Positions 55,272 to 62,341 of a stretch of DNA of 64,000 nucleotides are shown here, one piece after another. This stretch comes from Paenibacillus taichungensis (GTDB lineage: Bacteria; Bacillota; Bacilli; Paenibacillales; Paenibacillaceae): NCBI RefSeq assembly GCF_013359905.1, contig NZ_JABMCC010000118.1:1-64000 (forward strand), written 5' to 3'. The position numbers were made by a program, and so were the translations under genes. Below the pieces are notes generated by a model that did no database searches, was not told where the DNA came from, and saw only the letters and a program-made list of their open reading frames with translations. Numbering within the stretch: position 1 is the first letter of the stretch; every line of letters starts with the position of its first letter.

Positions 55272-55995
55272 ATTAATTCATAACTGGTTCCAAAAGGCTT
55301 CGGATGGAGAAGCTCATGCTTCCGTTCGATTCGGAGATGCTTCCAATACAATTCTGGCCCATGGAACCGTCCTAACCATGGATTTCATCCAATCCCATTA
55401 CGGGTGGGTGAATGATCCCACATACTGTGGCATTACGTTACCCAATGTAGGTGCGAGAGAAATCATTGTACACTGCCTGAGAAAAGCCGACTACGTTGGT
55501 CACTTGACCCAGACGGATCACTGGTATTTCAGACCCCTGTTTGATATGTGTCTCGCGTATTACAAGATTAAACCCAAGAAGACATTCTACGCGTTTGAAA
55601 ATAATTACATTGCCCGGTTTAAACTGTTCTATGATACGTTCAAGACTATGCCCATACTGATCTGTGGATCCAAATCCTCACAATATAAAGAAGTTCTGGA
55701 ACGCCGTTACGGTTGGTCAGGCATAGTGGCAACAGTAGACTGCCCCTCTTGGTCTCATGTGAGCGCAGCCTCTAAAGAAATGGAAAACATCTACAAAAAA
55801 ACACCATGGAAACTAGCTCTCGTATGTGCAGGGGCACCTGGCAAGGTATTAGCTATTAAAGCAAAAGAACTTGGCTCTGTAGGTGTTGATTTTGGCTCAG
55901 GAGCAGATGTTGCCATTCAGGCGGACAACGAAAACCTATATGCTTGGGATTACGAGGGATTTCCGGATTATTGGGAAGGAAGACCCAAAAAATGA
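55246..55995 (+). CDS. GT-D fold glycosyltransferase-like protein (about 249 aa)
   Basis: It resembles the DUF1792/GT-D sugar transferases: SVRFGDAS at 28-35 corresponds to the RFGDGE motif, and ALVCAGAPGKVLAIKAKELG followed by VGVDFGSGAD matches the late GptA-vLa-dL-kG-AiDiG pattern. The catalytic-region GE is AS here, so activity may be changed. The start is a GTG at 55246 or 55255 behind GAGGGTG. It is the only plus-strand enzyme of the island, transcribed away from the GT2 operon, and ends in a clear terminator. Confidence 0.65.
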   Translation: MKSVLGSVELIHNWFQKASDGEAHASVRFGDASNTILAHGTVLTMDFIQSHYGWVNDPTYCGITLPNVGAREIIVHCLRKADYVGHLTQTDHWYFRPLFDMCLAYYKIKPKKTFYAFENNYIARFKLFYDTFKTMPILICGSKSSQYKEVLERRYGWSGIVATVDCPSWSHVSAASKEMENIYKKTPWKLALVCAGAPGKVLAIKAKELGSVGVDFGSGADVAIQADNENLYAWDYEGFPDYWEGRPKK

Positions 55996-56013
55996 CCCGT
56001 ACAGGGTCTTTTT
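55994..56013 (+). terminator. Terminator of the GT-D gene
   Basis: GACCC (55994-55998) pairs with GGGTC (56004-56008), followed by TTTTTT. It overlaps the stop codon. Confidence 0.85.
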
Positions 56014-56178
56014 TATTGAGCAAAGACGGGATTCAAGTGAAATTTCATTGCTGTAGTAGTTATTGATAATTTGAACTAACTGACTTATTATTGTTAAGAT
56101 AACTCCTAATCTAACCTGGTTTAGACTTGCATAAAAGAGGAGCACTACTTAGATTATTCAATCGTTGGAGGGAATGTA

Positions 56179-56448
56179 ATGGCGTACTCGCAGTCAAAGA
56201 CCGAAGCAGTCGCAACTCACTTAAGAAATAGATTCATGGAAGGCAATGTAGAAGGCCACGAGATCGTTGTTGCTCTGATTAGTATGGTTAAAGCCCAGAA
56301 AATTAATTTAGACGACGTCGCTCCCGTCCTGTTTAACGTTTTTTTTGATAATCCAGAAGGTATTTTATCTGCTCTTGAAAAAGCCAGTACATTAGTTGAT
56401 GATGAGTTAATTGATTCAATTATCAATGAAGTGAACGAGAACGCTTAA
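56179..56448 (+). CDS. Small helical acidic protein (89 aa)
   Basis: I do not recognise it. GGAGGGAATGTA precedes the ATG. It is all helical by sequence (AVATHLRNRFMEG, EIVVALISMVKAQKINLDD, GILSALEKASTLVDDELIDS). It lies on the plus strand with two other small genes between the GT-D gene and the lysis module. A regulator or chaperone is possible. Confidence 0.65.
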   Translation: MAYSQSKTEAVATHLRNRFMEGNVEGHEIVVALISMVKAQKINLDDVAPVLFNVFFDNPEGILSALEKASTLVDDELIDSIINEVNENA

Positions 56449-56646
56449 TCTTACATACAAGGGGAGTTCCATTGAAGATCTTCTACTGTTTTTTCACGTC
56501 TTTGTACTCCCCTCATTTCAGATTTATTTAGTTTATACAGGATCACTTATAGGCTTCGTGTTATTTTCCATCTCACCCTGCTTATTCTAAGAATGTACCT
56601 TGGCAGAATGACAGGAGAAAAGGAAATAACGAAGGGAGCAACACGT

Positions 56647-56883
56647 ATGGATCAAGTAAATAAAGCAATTCTATTTTTAGCAGTCATTGAAACCATGCTT
56701 GAAGCACTGCACCATATCGAAGTGGACCAGACAGAACTTGTGGATTCACTAGTTATGCTAGGTTTCGATCCCATTAACATTTTATACGAGACCAATACCA
56801 TTAGATCCTTCCAGAAAGTGTGCAAAGCCTTCGCAGAACTCGACCTTGCAGATGAGACCCTTTCCGCTTTTTTACAAGAGTAG
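56647..56883 (+). CDS. Small helical protein (78 aa)
   Basis: The ATG at 56647 has AAGGGAG nine bases upstream; an 18-residue upstream extension is open but has no good ribosome site. The product is helical and acidic (KAILFLAVIETMLEALHHIEVDQTELVDS... reads as two amphipathic helices, then AFAELDLADETLSAFL). It may be distantly related to the 89-residue protein upstream. Transcription stops at the strong hairpin at 56954-56985. Confidence 0.6.
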   Translation: MDQVNKAILFLAVIETMLEALHHIEVDQTELVDSLVMLGFDPINILYETNTIRSFQKVCKAFAELDLADETLSAFLQE

Positions 56884-56953
56884 CTACACCGTTTTAGTAA
56901 TTACTAATAGATCGACCGAATCCATGTTTCTTGGAAATGGAAGCGCAAAAAAA

Positions 56954-56985
56954 GTAGAGTCTCAAGTCCTTGGGACTCTACTTTT
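56954..56985. terminator. Strong bidirectional terminator
   Basis: Thirteen-base arms (56954-56966, 56969-56981) with one G-U pair and a two-base loop; A tract on the left, TTTT on the right. It lies 70 bases after the 78-residue gene and 25 bases before island promoter 8. Confidence 0.85.
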
Positions 56986-57009
56986 ATTTCAATTCTAACT
57001 TATGACGCC

Positions 57010-57038
57010 TTAACGCCCTTTCTTTGAATTCGTATAGA
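57010..57038 (+). promoter_or_regulatory. Island promoter 8, plus strand (TTAAC-N16-CGTATAGA)
   Basis: TTAAC at 57010-57014 and CGTATAGA at 57031-57038, spacer 16. It is the only plus-strand copy and precedes the only plus-strand gene that lacks another promoter (57103). Orientation follows the gene, which supports a true promoter. Confidence 0.85.
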
Positions 57039-57102
57039 TATGTAGGAGACATCACGGATATCTCTTTCTTCAATATGAATCAATTAATGAAAGGACGGTT
57101 GT

Positions 57103-57288
57103 ATGAACCAAGAAATTTCTGAACATGTTATAAACTTACATCATTCTGTAATTGGACTCGTAGATTCATCCATGTTTCACTCACAATATGAGCGTGAACA
57201 TCCTAACAAAATTGTGATCATACAAAATTATTATTTTTTGAAAGACGCAGCTCATTTTAATGATTGGTTAAAAAGACGTTGCGAATAA
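57103..57288 (+). CDS. Small hypothetical island protein (61 aa)
   Basis: It starts with ATG at 57103 behind GAAAGGA and ends 24 bases before the stop of the convergent amidase gene. The product has two parts, HVINLHHSVIGLVDSSMFHS and a C-terminal IVIIQNYYFLKDAAHFNDWL, without a known motif. Its dedicated island promoter makes it a real gene and a member of the putative sigma regulon. Confidence 0.65.
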   Translation: MNQEISEHVINLHHSVIGLVDSSMFHSQYEREHPNKIVIIQNYYFLKDAAHFNDWLKRRCE

Positions 57289-57312
57289 TCTCTTTTCAGC
57301 TCGTGGCTTACC

Positions 57313-58071
57313 TCATCCTTTTTTACGTCTTCGTTCATCAATCAGAACCTTCAACATGAGCAATTCCCCGTAGGTCAGCTTCTTCTTACGTACTTTCTCC
57401 ACCCATGCCCATTCGTCAATAATTTTGTCGTTATATGCATCTCCTATGTATTTATCAAGTTCATTCCATGTCCATTGAGCATAATCCAACACTTTATTCA
57501 TATCATCCTCATCCTCCATGACCACTTCTTCCTTAAGTGAATTCAATTTAGAATTAACTGCTTGCTTAAACCTTTCATATTCCCCAGGGGTTTTAATCCA
57601 AGGTAGTGGGCATTCCTTCCACCCGACAACTTCTTTATGTGTAAAAAATACATTGGGAAAGCCGCGTTCTCTAATCAGATATACTGCCAAGTCTACAACG
57701 TTATTAAATGTATCCTCGTGAATGCTGCCATCCTTCTCAATGCACATTTCAATACCCACCGTACTATTGTTGGGATACGTTCCAAGACGAGCTACAGCTT
57801 CCTTTGTGTAAGTCTCGCTACCGCAATGGTATGCAAGTTCATCATCTGGCAGACTGTTATAAATGGAGGTTCGATCTACAGAGTAATGTGCACTTGCATA
57901 ACGACCTTTTCCAACTTGCTGTGCTAAGCATGCGAAATATTTGCTGATGTTTTTGGCTGATGCTCCTGGGGAAGCGGTATAATGCATAACAATTCCTCGT
58001 TTAGCTTTCAGTTTCATTCCCGCTCGACTGTATTTATTAAAAGGTATGTAGTCCGTTGTGATTGGAAGCAT
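57313..58071 (-). CDS. Endolysin: N-acetylmuramoyl-L-alanine amidase (252 aa)
   Basis: Amidase_2 fold with zinc ligands His30 (VMHYTAS), His145 (FFTHKEVVG) and Cys154 (KECPLPW), plus SAHYSVD and TVGIEMC. It cuts the stem peptide from muramic acid. The C-terminal 85 residues are a helical, charged domain that may bind wall. The ATG overlaps the holin stop (TAATG) and GAAGGAG lies upstream, so holin and endolysin are coupled. It is the release module of the island. Confidence 0.92.
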   Translation of the reverse strand: MLPITTDYIPFNKYSRAGMKLKAKRGIVMHYTASPGASAKNISKYFACLAQQVGKGRYASAHYSVDRTSIYNSLPDDELAYHCGSETYTKEAVARLGTYPNNSTVGIEMCIEKDGSIHEDTFNNVVDLAVYLIRERGFPNVFFTHKEVVGWKECPLPWIKTPGEYERFKQAVNSKLNSLKEEVVMEDEDDMNKVLDYAQWTWNELDKYIGDAYNDKIIDEWAWVEKVRKKKLTYGELLMLKVLIDERRRKKG

Positions 58072-58496
58072 TATATCTTCTCCTTGCTTTCAGCTTGATT
58101 ATCTTCCTCACCCCGAAGCTTGAAAAGAGCAGAAGTGATAAATTTCGGGACGGGAAGTCCCAATTTCCCCATATTCTCAAGAATGCTTATACCTTCAGTA
58201 CCGATGATAAACATAAGCATAGCATCTCTCATAAAGTCGTTCGAATTGCCAGCAATAATATCCAATTGATGAGCAATAATGACGAATACAAATGTTAATG
58301 ACTTACGGGCAAGCCCCCACCATCCGATCCTGCTGGAAAGTTCTTTTTTGTACCAAGCAGATAACACACCCGTGATGTAATCGAGCCCCACAAAAATCGT
58401 TACTGCAATAAACAGGTGATCCATCCCTCCAACCAAGTACACCATAGCAGACAATAGCCATCCAAATAAAACAGTAAAGATCGTATCTCTTTGCAA
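58071..58496 (-). CDS. Holin of the TcdE/holin_4 family (141 aa)
   Basis: It makes membrane holes so that the endolysin can reach the wall. Three hydrophobic segments are visible, with the family motif VGLDYITGVLSAWYKKELSS and the following RIGWWGLARKSLTF. The start is probably a TTG at 58496, which has AAGGGGGAAGG upstream; an ATG at 58526 lacks a ribosome site. A basic and acidic tail ends at the amidase start. It is the first island gene next to attR. Confidence 0.88.
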   Translation of the reverse strand: MQRDTIFTVLFGWLLSAMVYLVGGMDHLFIAVTIFVGLDYITGVLSAWYKKELSSRIGWWGLARKSLTFVFVIIAHQLDIIAGNSNDFMRDAMLMFIIGTEGISILENMGKLGLPVPKFITSALFKLRGEEDNQAESKEKI

Positions 58497-58602
58497 TTTG
58501 CCTTCCCCCTTCAACATCTTTTTCATGTTTAGGTTAGGCGGAACAACAAGATAAGTCTCAGAGATATTGATCCCTTTGGACATATTCCTCAGCATTTCAT
58601 TA

Positions 58603-58645
58603 AGCAAACAGCAAAAATCCCTCTCGCACATGCCGCGGAAGGGAT
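58603..58645. repeat. attR-like 43-bp direct repeat (right end of island)
   Basis: Matches 13233-13275 at 42 of 43 positions in the same orientation. On the minus strand it forms the terminator of ytfJ (ATCCCT at 58617-58622 with AGGGAT at 58640-58645, followed by T residues). Confidence 0.8.
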
Positions 58646-58662
58646 CTCAACCGAATCATTAA

Positions 58663-59154
58663 TTAGCTGTACGTAGAAGGATCAGGTGTGACAGGAATGC
58701 CAGACGCTGTCGGTTGTGTTGTATTACGATTGCGGAACATGTCCTGAATTCTATCCATCACATACGGTGTGGAATCAATCAATTTCTCAAACAGATGTGT
58801 TGAGTTATCAAGCGGAACGATGTGAACGCCTTGTTTGCCAACTACCAGGAATGCGATTGGACGAATGGATACGCCGCCCCCGCTTCCGCCTCCAAATGGT
58901 GAGGCAACCGATGCGGAGCTGGCATGTTCAGTCGTACTACCGCTGCTTCCGCCACTTCCACCTTTGCTGCTTCCATCACTTACATGAAAATCACTGCCAC
59001 CCGCAGCAAATCCGAATCCTACTTTACTGATCGGCAAAATCACAGTACCATCAGGTGTTTCGACCGCATCGCCCACGATTGTATTGACATCCACCATGGC
59101 CTTGATATTTTCCATTGCGGTTTCCATTAAGCCTTGAATTGGATGATCTGACAT
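58663..59154 (-). CDS. ytfJ: Sporulation protein YtfJ (GerW family)
   Basis: YtfJ/GerW is a forespore protein involved in germination in Bacillus. The 163-residue sequence has the family helix HPIQGLMETAMENIKAMVDVN, then TIVGDAVETPDGTVILPISKV, a Gly/Ser-rich linker and the strand RPIAFLVVGKQGVHIVPLD. GGAGGG precedes the ATG. Before the island it must have been next to dacB. Its terminator is the integration site. Confidence 0.92.
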   Translation of the reverse strand: MSDHPIQGLMETAMENIKAMVDVNTIVGDAVETPDGTVILPISKVGFGFAAGGSDFHVSDGSSKGGSGGSSGSTTEHASSASVASPFGGGSGGGVSIRPIAFLVVGKQGVHIVPLDNSTHLFEKLIDSTPYVMDRIQDMFRNRNTTQPTASGIPVTPDPSTYS

Positions 59155-59345
59155 TTAAATTCCCTCCAGTTTCAATTTAAGCTAGGTTTGATCTAACCAT
59201 ATCATCCCCAAACTTGAAGGGACTTATGTAAGCCAGCCTTTTAACTAAACCTCAATACTTCAAACCGCTGACTCGGCAAAATATAACCCGGCAGTTGCAA
59301 TTAAACTGTGGAAAATTTCAGCATAATTGGGGACAATACATACAC

Positions 59346-60071
59346 TCATATTTGCGATTTACTGTGTTGTTTCTTCATCTTGCGTCTGCGTCGTTGCTCT
59401 TTTAAGAGTCTGAACCACATCCGCCATCCTCCCTCTACTTGAAGCACTCGGGTTAACAATGTAAGTCCTGCGATCATGACTGCTGTAATCCGGATCTTTA
59501 GTTTCCAATCCAGCTCGGTTTGGAACTTCATCTCGTCTTCCCACACCGGCACAACTTGTAACTGTGGCGTTTGTTCAAAACGGATTTGATAAGAGAGGTA
59601 TCCAATGATGATCGACTTGATGCTCCACACCCAACCTATGAGAACAGCCGTATATGCTGCATCGCCGACGCCAATGCGAGTGGACCAGGACAAATGAGTC
59701 ATATGTACACGAGTGAGCGTTTGCTTGATCCAGAGCTTTAATGCTTCCGTTGCCCTGAGCATGATTTTTACGTCCTTAGCCCATTTTTTGACTTTACGTT
59801 TGTTAACACGCTCGCTGCTCTGGGCTTCTCCCCTTGAATGATTCATTCGCTGCTCCGTTTTCACCAGAAAACCTTCCTTCATATTACGAAAGACAATACT
59901 AGGAATTTCATAGTTAATACGCACAATGCCATATAGCAGACGAACCGTAATCTTGGCATAATCATCGTGATTGTGTTTCCTAAATGTAAAATGCACATGA
60001 ACATACGAGATGAGGACTGCGACAAGAAGCAGTGCGATCAACAAGCCGATTCCTCCAAGCCAAATCCACAC
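59346..60071 (-). CDS. DUF2953 membrane protein (YtfI-like, 241 aa)
   Basis: I choose the GTG at 60071, with GGAGGTAAGG upstream, which places the membrane helix directly at the N-terminus (WIWLGGIGLLIALLLVAVLI). A short motif HDDYAKITVRLLYGIV and a later helix-rich region with GVGDAAYTAVLIGWVWS follow the DUF2953 pattern. Such genes lie next to ytfJ in Bacillus and are expressed in sporulation. Function is unknown. The C-terminus is basic. Confidence 0.82.
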   Translation of the reverse strand: MWIWLGGIGLLIALLLVAVLISYVHVHFTFRKHNHDDYAKITVRLLYGIVRINYEIPSIVFRNMKEGFLVKTEQRMNHSRGEAQSSERVNKRKVKKWAKDVKIMLRATEALKLWIKQTLTRVHMTHLSWSTRIGVGDAAYTAVLIGWVWSIKSIIIGYLSYQIRFEQTPQLQVVPVWEDEMKFQTELDWKLKIRITAVMIAGLTLLTRVLQVEGGWRMWFRLLKEQRRRRKMKKQHSKSQI

Positions 60072-60203
60072 AGGCCTTACCTCCAAGCCCTCAATTCTTT
60101 TCACGTCTAGTATGACACTCTATATAGGAAAAAATTCACGTCTGACCTGAAAATTCCATTTAATCTTTGAACGCTCCCTTACAATCCATTCCACATACCA
60201 CGC

Positions 60204-60238
60204 CAAAAAAACCGGCACCCCGAAAGGGCACCGGTTTT
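60204..60238 (-). terminator. Terminator after scpB
   Basis: ACCGG (60211-60215) and CCC (60218-60220) pair with GGG (60226-60228) and CCGGT (60231-60235), with a CA/CA internal mismatch; six T residues follow on the minus strand. Confidence 0.8.
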
Positions 60239-60259
60239 GAATCGATCCAGACTGCAAAG

Positions 60260-60916
60260 TTATGAATTTAAAGGATCATCTTCGTTATTAATATCGTTTG
60301 AATTTGCATCATCTTCGAGATTTGTACTATCCAGGTCCACATGCTGCACATCCAATTTTTCAAAAAGCAGCTGTGTTTCTTCCTCCAGGTTCTCGGAATC
60401 TTCAAACAACCCTGGCTCCGGCAGATCTTTGAGCGAAGCCAAACCAAAGTAGTCCAGGAAGGGCTTGGTAGTGCCATATAAAATTGGGCGTCCAATGGCC
60501 TCAGCCCGTCCCACTTCCTGAATGAGATCCTTGTTCACAAGTGTATGGATAGCACGTTCGGATTTTACGCCACGGATCTCCTCAATCTCTACCCGCGTGA
60601 TAGGCTGACGGTACGCCACGATAGCGAGCGTCTCCAAAGCTGCCTGGGATAGAGACGTACGTGCAGGTGAATAAGCCAGTTTCTCAAAATAAGCCGCATG
60701 TTCCGGTAATGTACCCAGTTGGACTACCCCTGCAATTTTAAGAATTTGTACGCCTCGTCCCTGCTTGGCAAATTCAGCTATCATTTCCTCAATCGCATCC
60801 GACACCAGTTCGGTTCGCTGATCCACGATTTCGGCGATTTGTTTGATGCTCAGACCTTCTTCTCCGGACAAAAACAGCAGGCCTTCAATAATCGATTTCA
60901 ATTTCGGAAAATCCAT
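60260..60916 (-). CDS. scpB: Segregation and condensation protein ScpB
   Basis: ScpB is the winged-helix (kite) subunit that binds ScpA in the SMC condensin complex and so helps chromosome segregation. The sequence has both winged helices (SIIEGLLFLSGEEGLSIKQI at 6-25 and LSQAALETLAIVAYRQPITR with EEIRGV) and the acidic Asp/Asn-rich C-terminal tail. I choose the ATG at 60916; it overlaps the scpA 3' end by 32 bp. At 218 residues it has normal length. Confidence 0.95.
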   Translation of the reverse strand: MDFPKLKSIIEGLLFLSGEEGLSIKQIAEIVDQRTELVSDAIEEMIAEFAKQGRGVQILKIAGVVQLGTLPEHAAYFEKLAYSPARTSLSQAALETLAIVAYRQPITRVEIEEIRGVKSERAIHTLVNKDLIQEVGRAEAIGRPILYGTTKPFLDYFGLASLKDLPEPGLFEDSENLEEETQLLFEKLDVQHVDLDSTNLEDDANSNDINNEDDPLNS

Positions 60917-61685
60917 GATTCTTTGTTTCCCCTCTCCACTCCATAACGATATCCTCAAACATCCGCTCCTGATAACAGACAATCTGCTTCATCTTCATCA
61001 GCTCCAGCACCGCCAAAAAAGTTACGACAATCTCATGCCTGTAAATTTGATTATCCAGCAGCTTGGAGAATAACAGTCTGCCTCCCGGTCCCATCCTTTC
61101 CAAAGCCCCGATAACATCCCGAATACGATCCTTAACCGAGATTTCATCCCGCTGGATCCGAGTTACGGTTGTCCGCTTCTCCGCCTTGCGTAGCGCCTTC
61201 TGAAAGGCTGCAATCAGATCCGAGGTATGTAAACCCTCGACCGGATTCGATTGTGCTTCTACAGGCATATAAGGCCGCAAATCCTCGGGTTCTTTGGAGA
61301 AAATAAGGCTGCGTTCCCACTCCCGTTCGTGCAAGTGACGCGCAATTCCCTTGTATTTGCGATATTCAATCAGACGCGCAATCAGTTCTGCACGTGGATC
61401 ATAATCTTCACCTTCCATATATGCATAATCCTCAAAGTCCTCGATTACCGGTGGTTTGGGCAGTAATAGTTTGCTCTTGATCGACAGAAGTGTTGCCGCC
61501 ATTACCAGAAATTCACTCGTAATATCCAGCTCCAGCTCCTGCATCGAATGCAGATACGCCATATATTGATCGGTAATATCGCTGATGGGAATATCCTGGA
61601 TATGAATCTCTGCCTTATCAATCAGATGAAGCAGCAGATCCAAAGGCCCTTCAAAAGTCTCCAGTTTGTATGTAACTACCGTCAC
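60885..61685 (-). CDS. scpA: Segregation and condensation protein ScpA (kleisin)
   Basis: ScpA is the kleisin that links the heads of SMC. The N-terminal motif TFEGPLDLLLHLIDKAEIHIQDIP is the family hallmark (residues 9 on), followed by LVMAATLLSIKSKLLLP. The C-terminal winged helix has VVTFLAVLELMK. The GTG at 61685 is preceded by GGGAGG. It lies downstream of ribH and overlaps scpB. Confidence 0.95.
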   Translation of the reverse strand: MTVVTYKLETFEGPLDLLLHLIDKAEIHIQDIPISDITDQYMAYLHSMQELELDITSEFLVMAATLLSIKSKLLLPKPPVIEDFEDYAYMEGEDYDPRAELIARLIEYRKYKGIARHLHEREWERSLIFSKEPEDLRPYMPVEAQSNPVEGLHTSDLIAAFQKALRKAEKRTTVTRIQRDEISVKDRIRDVIGALERMGPGGRLLFSKLLDNQIYRHEIVVTFLAVLELMKMKQIVCYQERMFEDIVMEWRGETKNHGFSEIEIDY

Positions 61686-61787
61686 TAGACGAATCCTCCC
61701 GCCAGAAAAATAAAAACCCCCGCTAAGCCGCCGAATCCGGTCTCCCGTTTTCGTCTGCGCAGAGCAGGGCACTATATTAAATAAGCA

Positions 61788-62255
61788 CTATTTTAGCTGT
61801 TTCGTCAAGTTCGCCATTTCAATAGCGGCAGTAGCTGAGTCCCAACCTTTGTTTCCTGCCTTTGTTCCAGCGCGCTCAATGGCTTGTTCAATATTCTCTG
61901 TTGTAACCAGGCCGAAGATTGTAGGTACGCCTGTTTTCAGGTTAATTGCGGCTACACCCTTAGCCATCTCATTGCACACATAATCATAATGTGTTGTTGA
62001 ACCACGGATAACCGTCCCTAAGGTAATGACTGCATCGTATTTGCCACTTTCAGCCATTTTTTGTGCAATCAACGGGATTTCAAAGGCTCCTGGAACCCAA
62101 GCTACATCCACTTCATCATCTTGTACACCGTGACGTTTGAAAGCATCCAGTGCTCCGCTGAGCAATTTGCTTGTAATGAACTCGTTAAAACGCCCTACGA
62201 CTACTCCATATTTTAATCCTTCTGATACCAAATGTCCTTCAAAAAAGTGTGGCAT
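61788..62255 (-). CDS. ribH: 6,7-dimethyl-8-ribityllumazine synthase
   Basis: It joins the pyrimidine from the rib pathway with 3,4-dihydroxybutanone 4-phosphate and makes lumazine, the substrate of RibE. The 155-residue sequence has GVVVGRFNEFIT, VPGAFEIPL, the active loop GTVIRGSTTHYDYVCNE (with the catalytic His) and IFGLVTTENIEQA. GGGAG precedes the ATG. It is the last gene of the rib operon here. Confidence 0.95.
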   Translation of the reverse strand: MPHFFEGHLVSEGLKYGVVVGRFNEFITSKLLSGALDAFKRHGVQDDEVDVAWVPGAFEIPLIAQKMAESGKYDAVITLGTVIRGSTTHYDYVCNEMAKGVAAINLKTGVPTIFGLVTTENIEQAIERAGTKAGNKGWDSATAAIEMANLTKQLK

Positions 62256-62341
62256 TCAAGTCATCTCCCTAATTGTATTATATGATGTACGCAGCTGATT
62301 TTTGGAAACTAGTTCACCCTGTTTAACCTCAGAAAAGCTAC

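Larger units (their letters stand above)
13233..58645. mobile_element. Phage-tail-like island (non-contractile, headless), 45.4 kb
   Basis: The island is bounded by 43-bp direct repeats and splits the conserved ytfJ-dacB junction. It contains tail tube, chaperones, tape measure, distal tail, hub, fibres, holin, amidase, lytic transglycosylase, four glycosyltransferase-like genes and two sigma factors. No gene for capsid, portal, terminase, contractile sheath, baseplate J/W, integrase or repressor was seen in either strand. Almost all genes read on the minus strand; only the segment 55206-57288 reads plus. The integrated state with intact long frames suggests a maintained, functional system, not decaying prophage debris. 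Confidence 0.8.

Noticed and set aside
58497..58631. N-terminal extension of the holin
   Set aside because: It would begin inside the att repeat and lacks a ribosome site; the holin fold starts after 58496.
13233..58645. Contractile tailocin or PBSX-type element
   Set aside because: No sheath, LysM adaptor, baseplate J, W or DUF2634-type gene was seen; the order tube, G/GT, tape measure, distal tail, hub fits a non-contractile tail.
13233..58645. Complete prophage
   Set aside because: No integrase, repressor, replication, terminase, portal or capsid gene was found among the frames on either strand.
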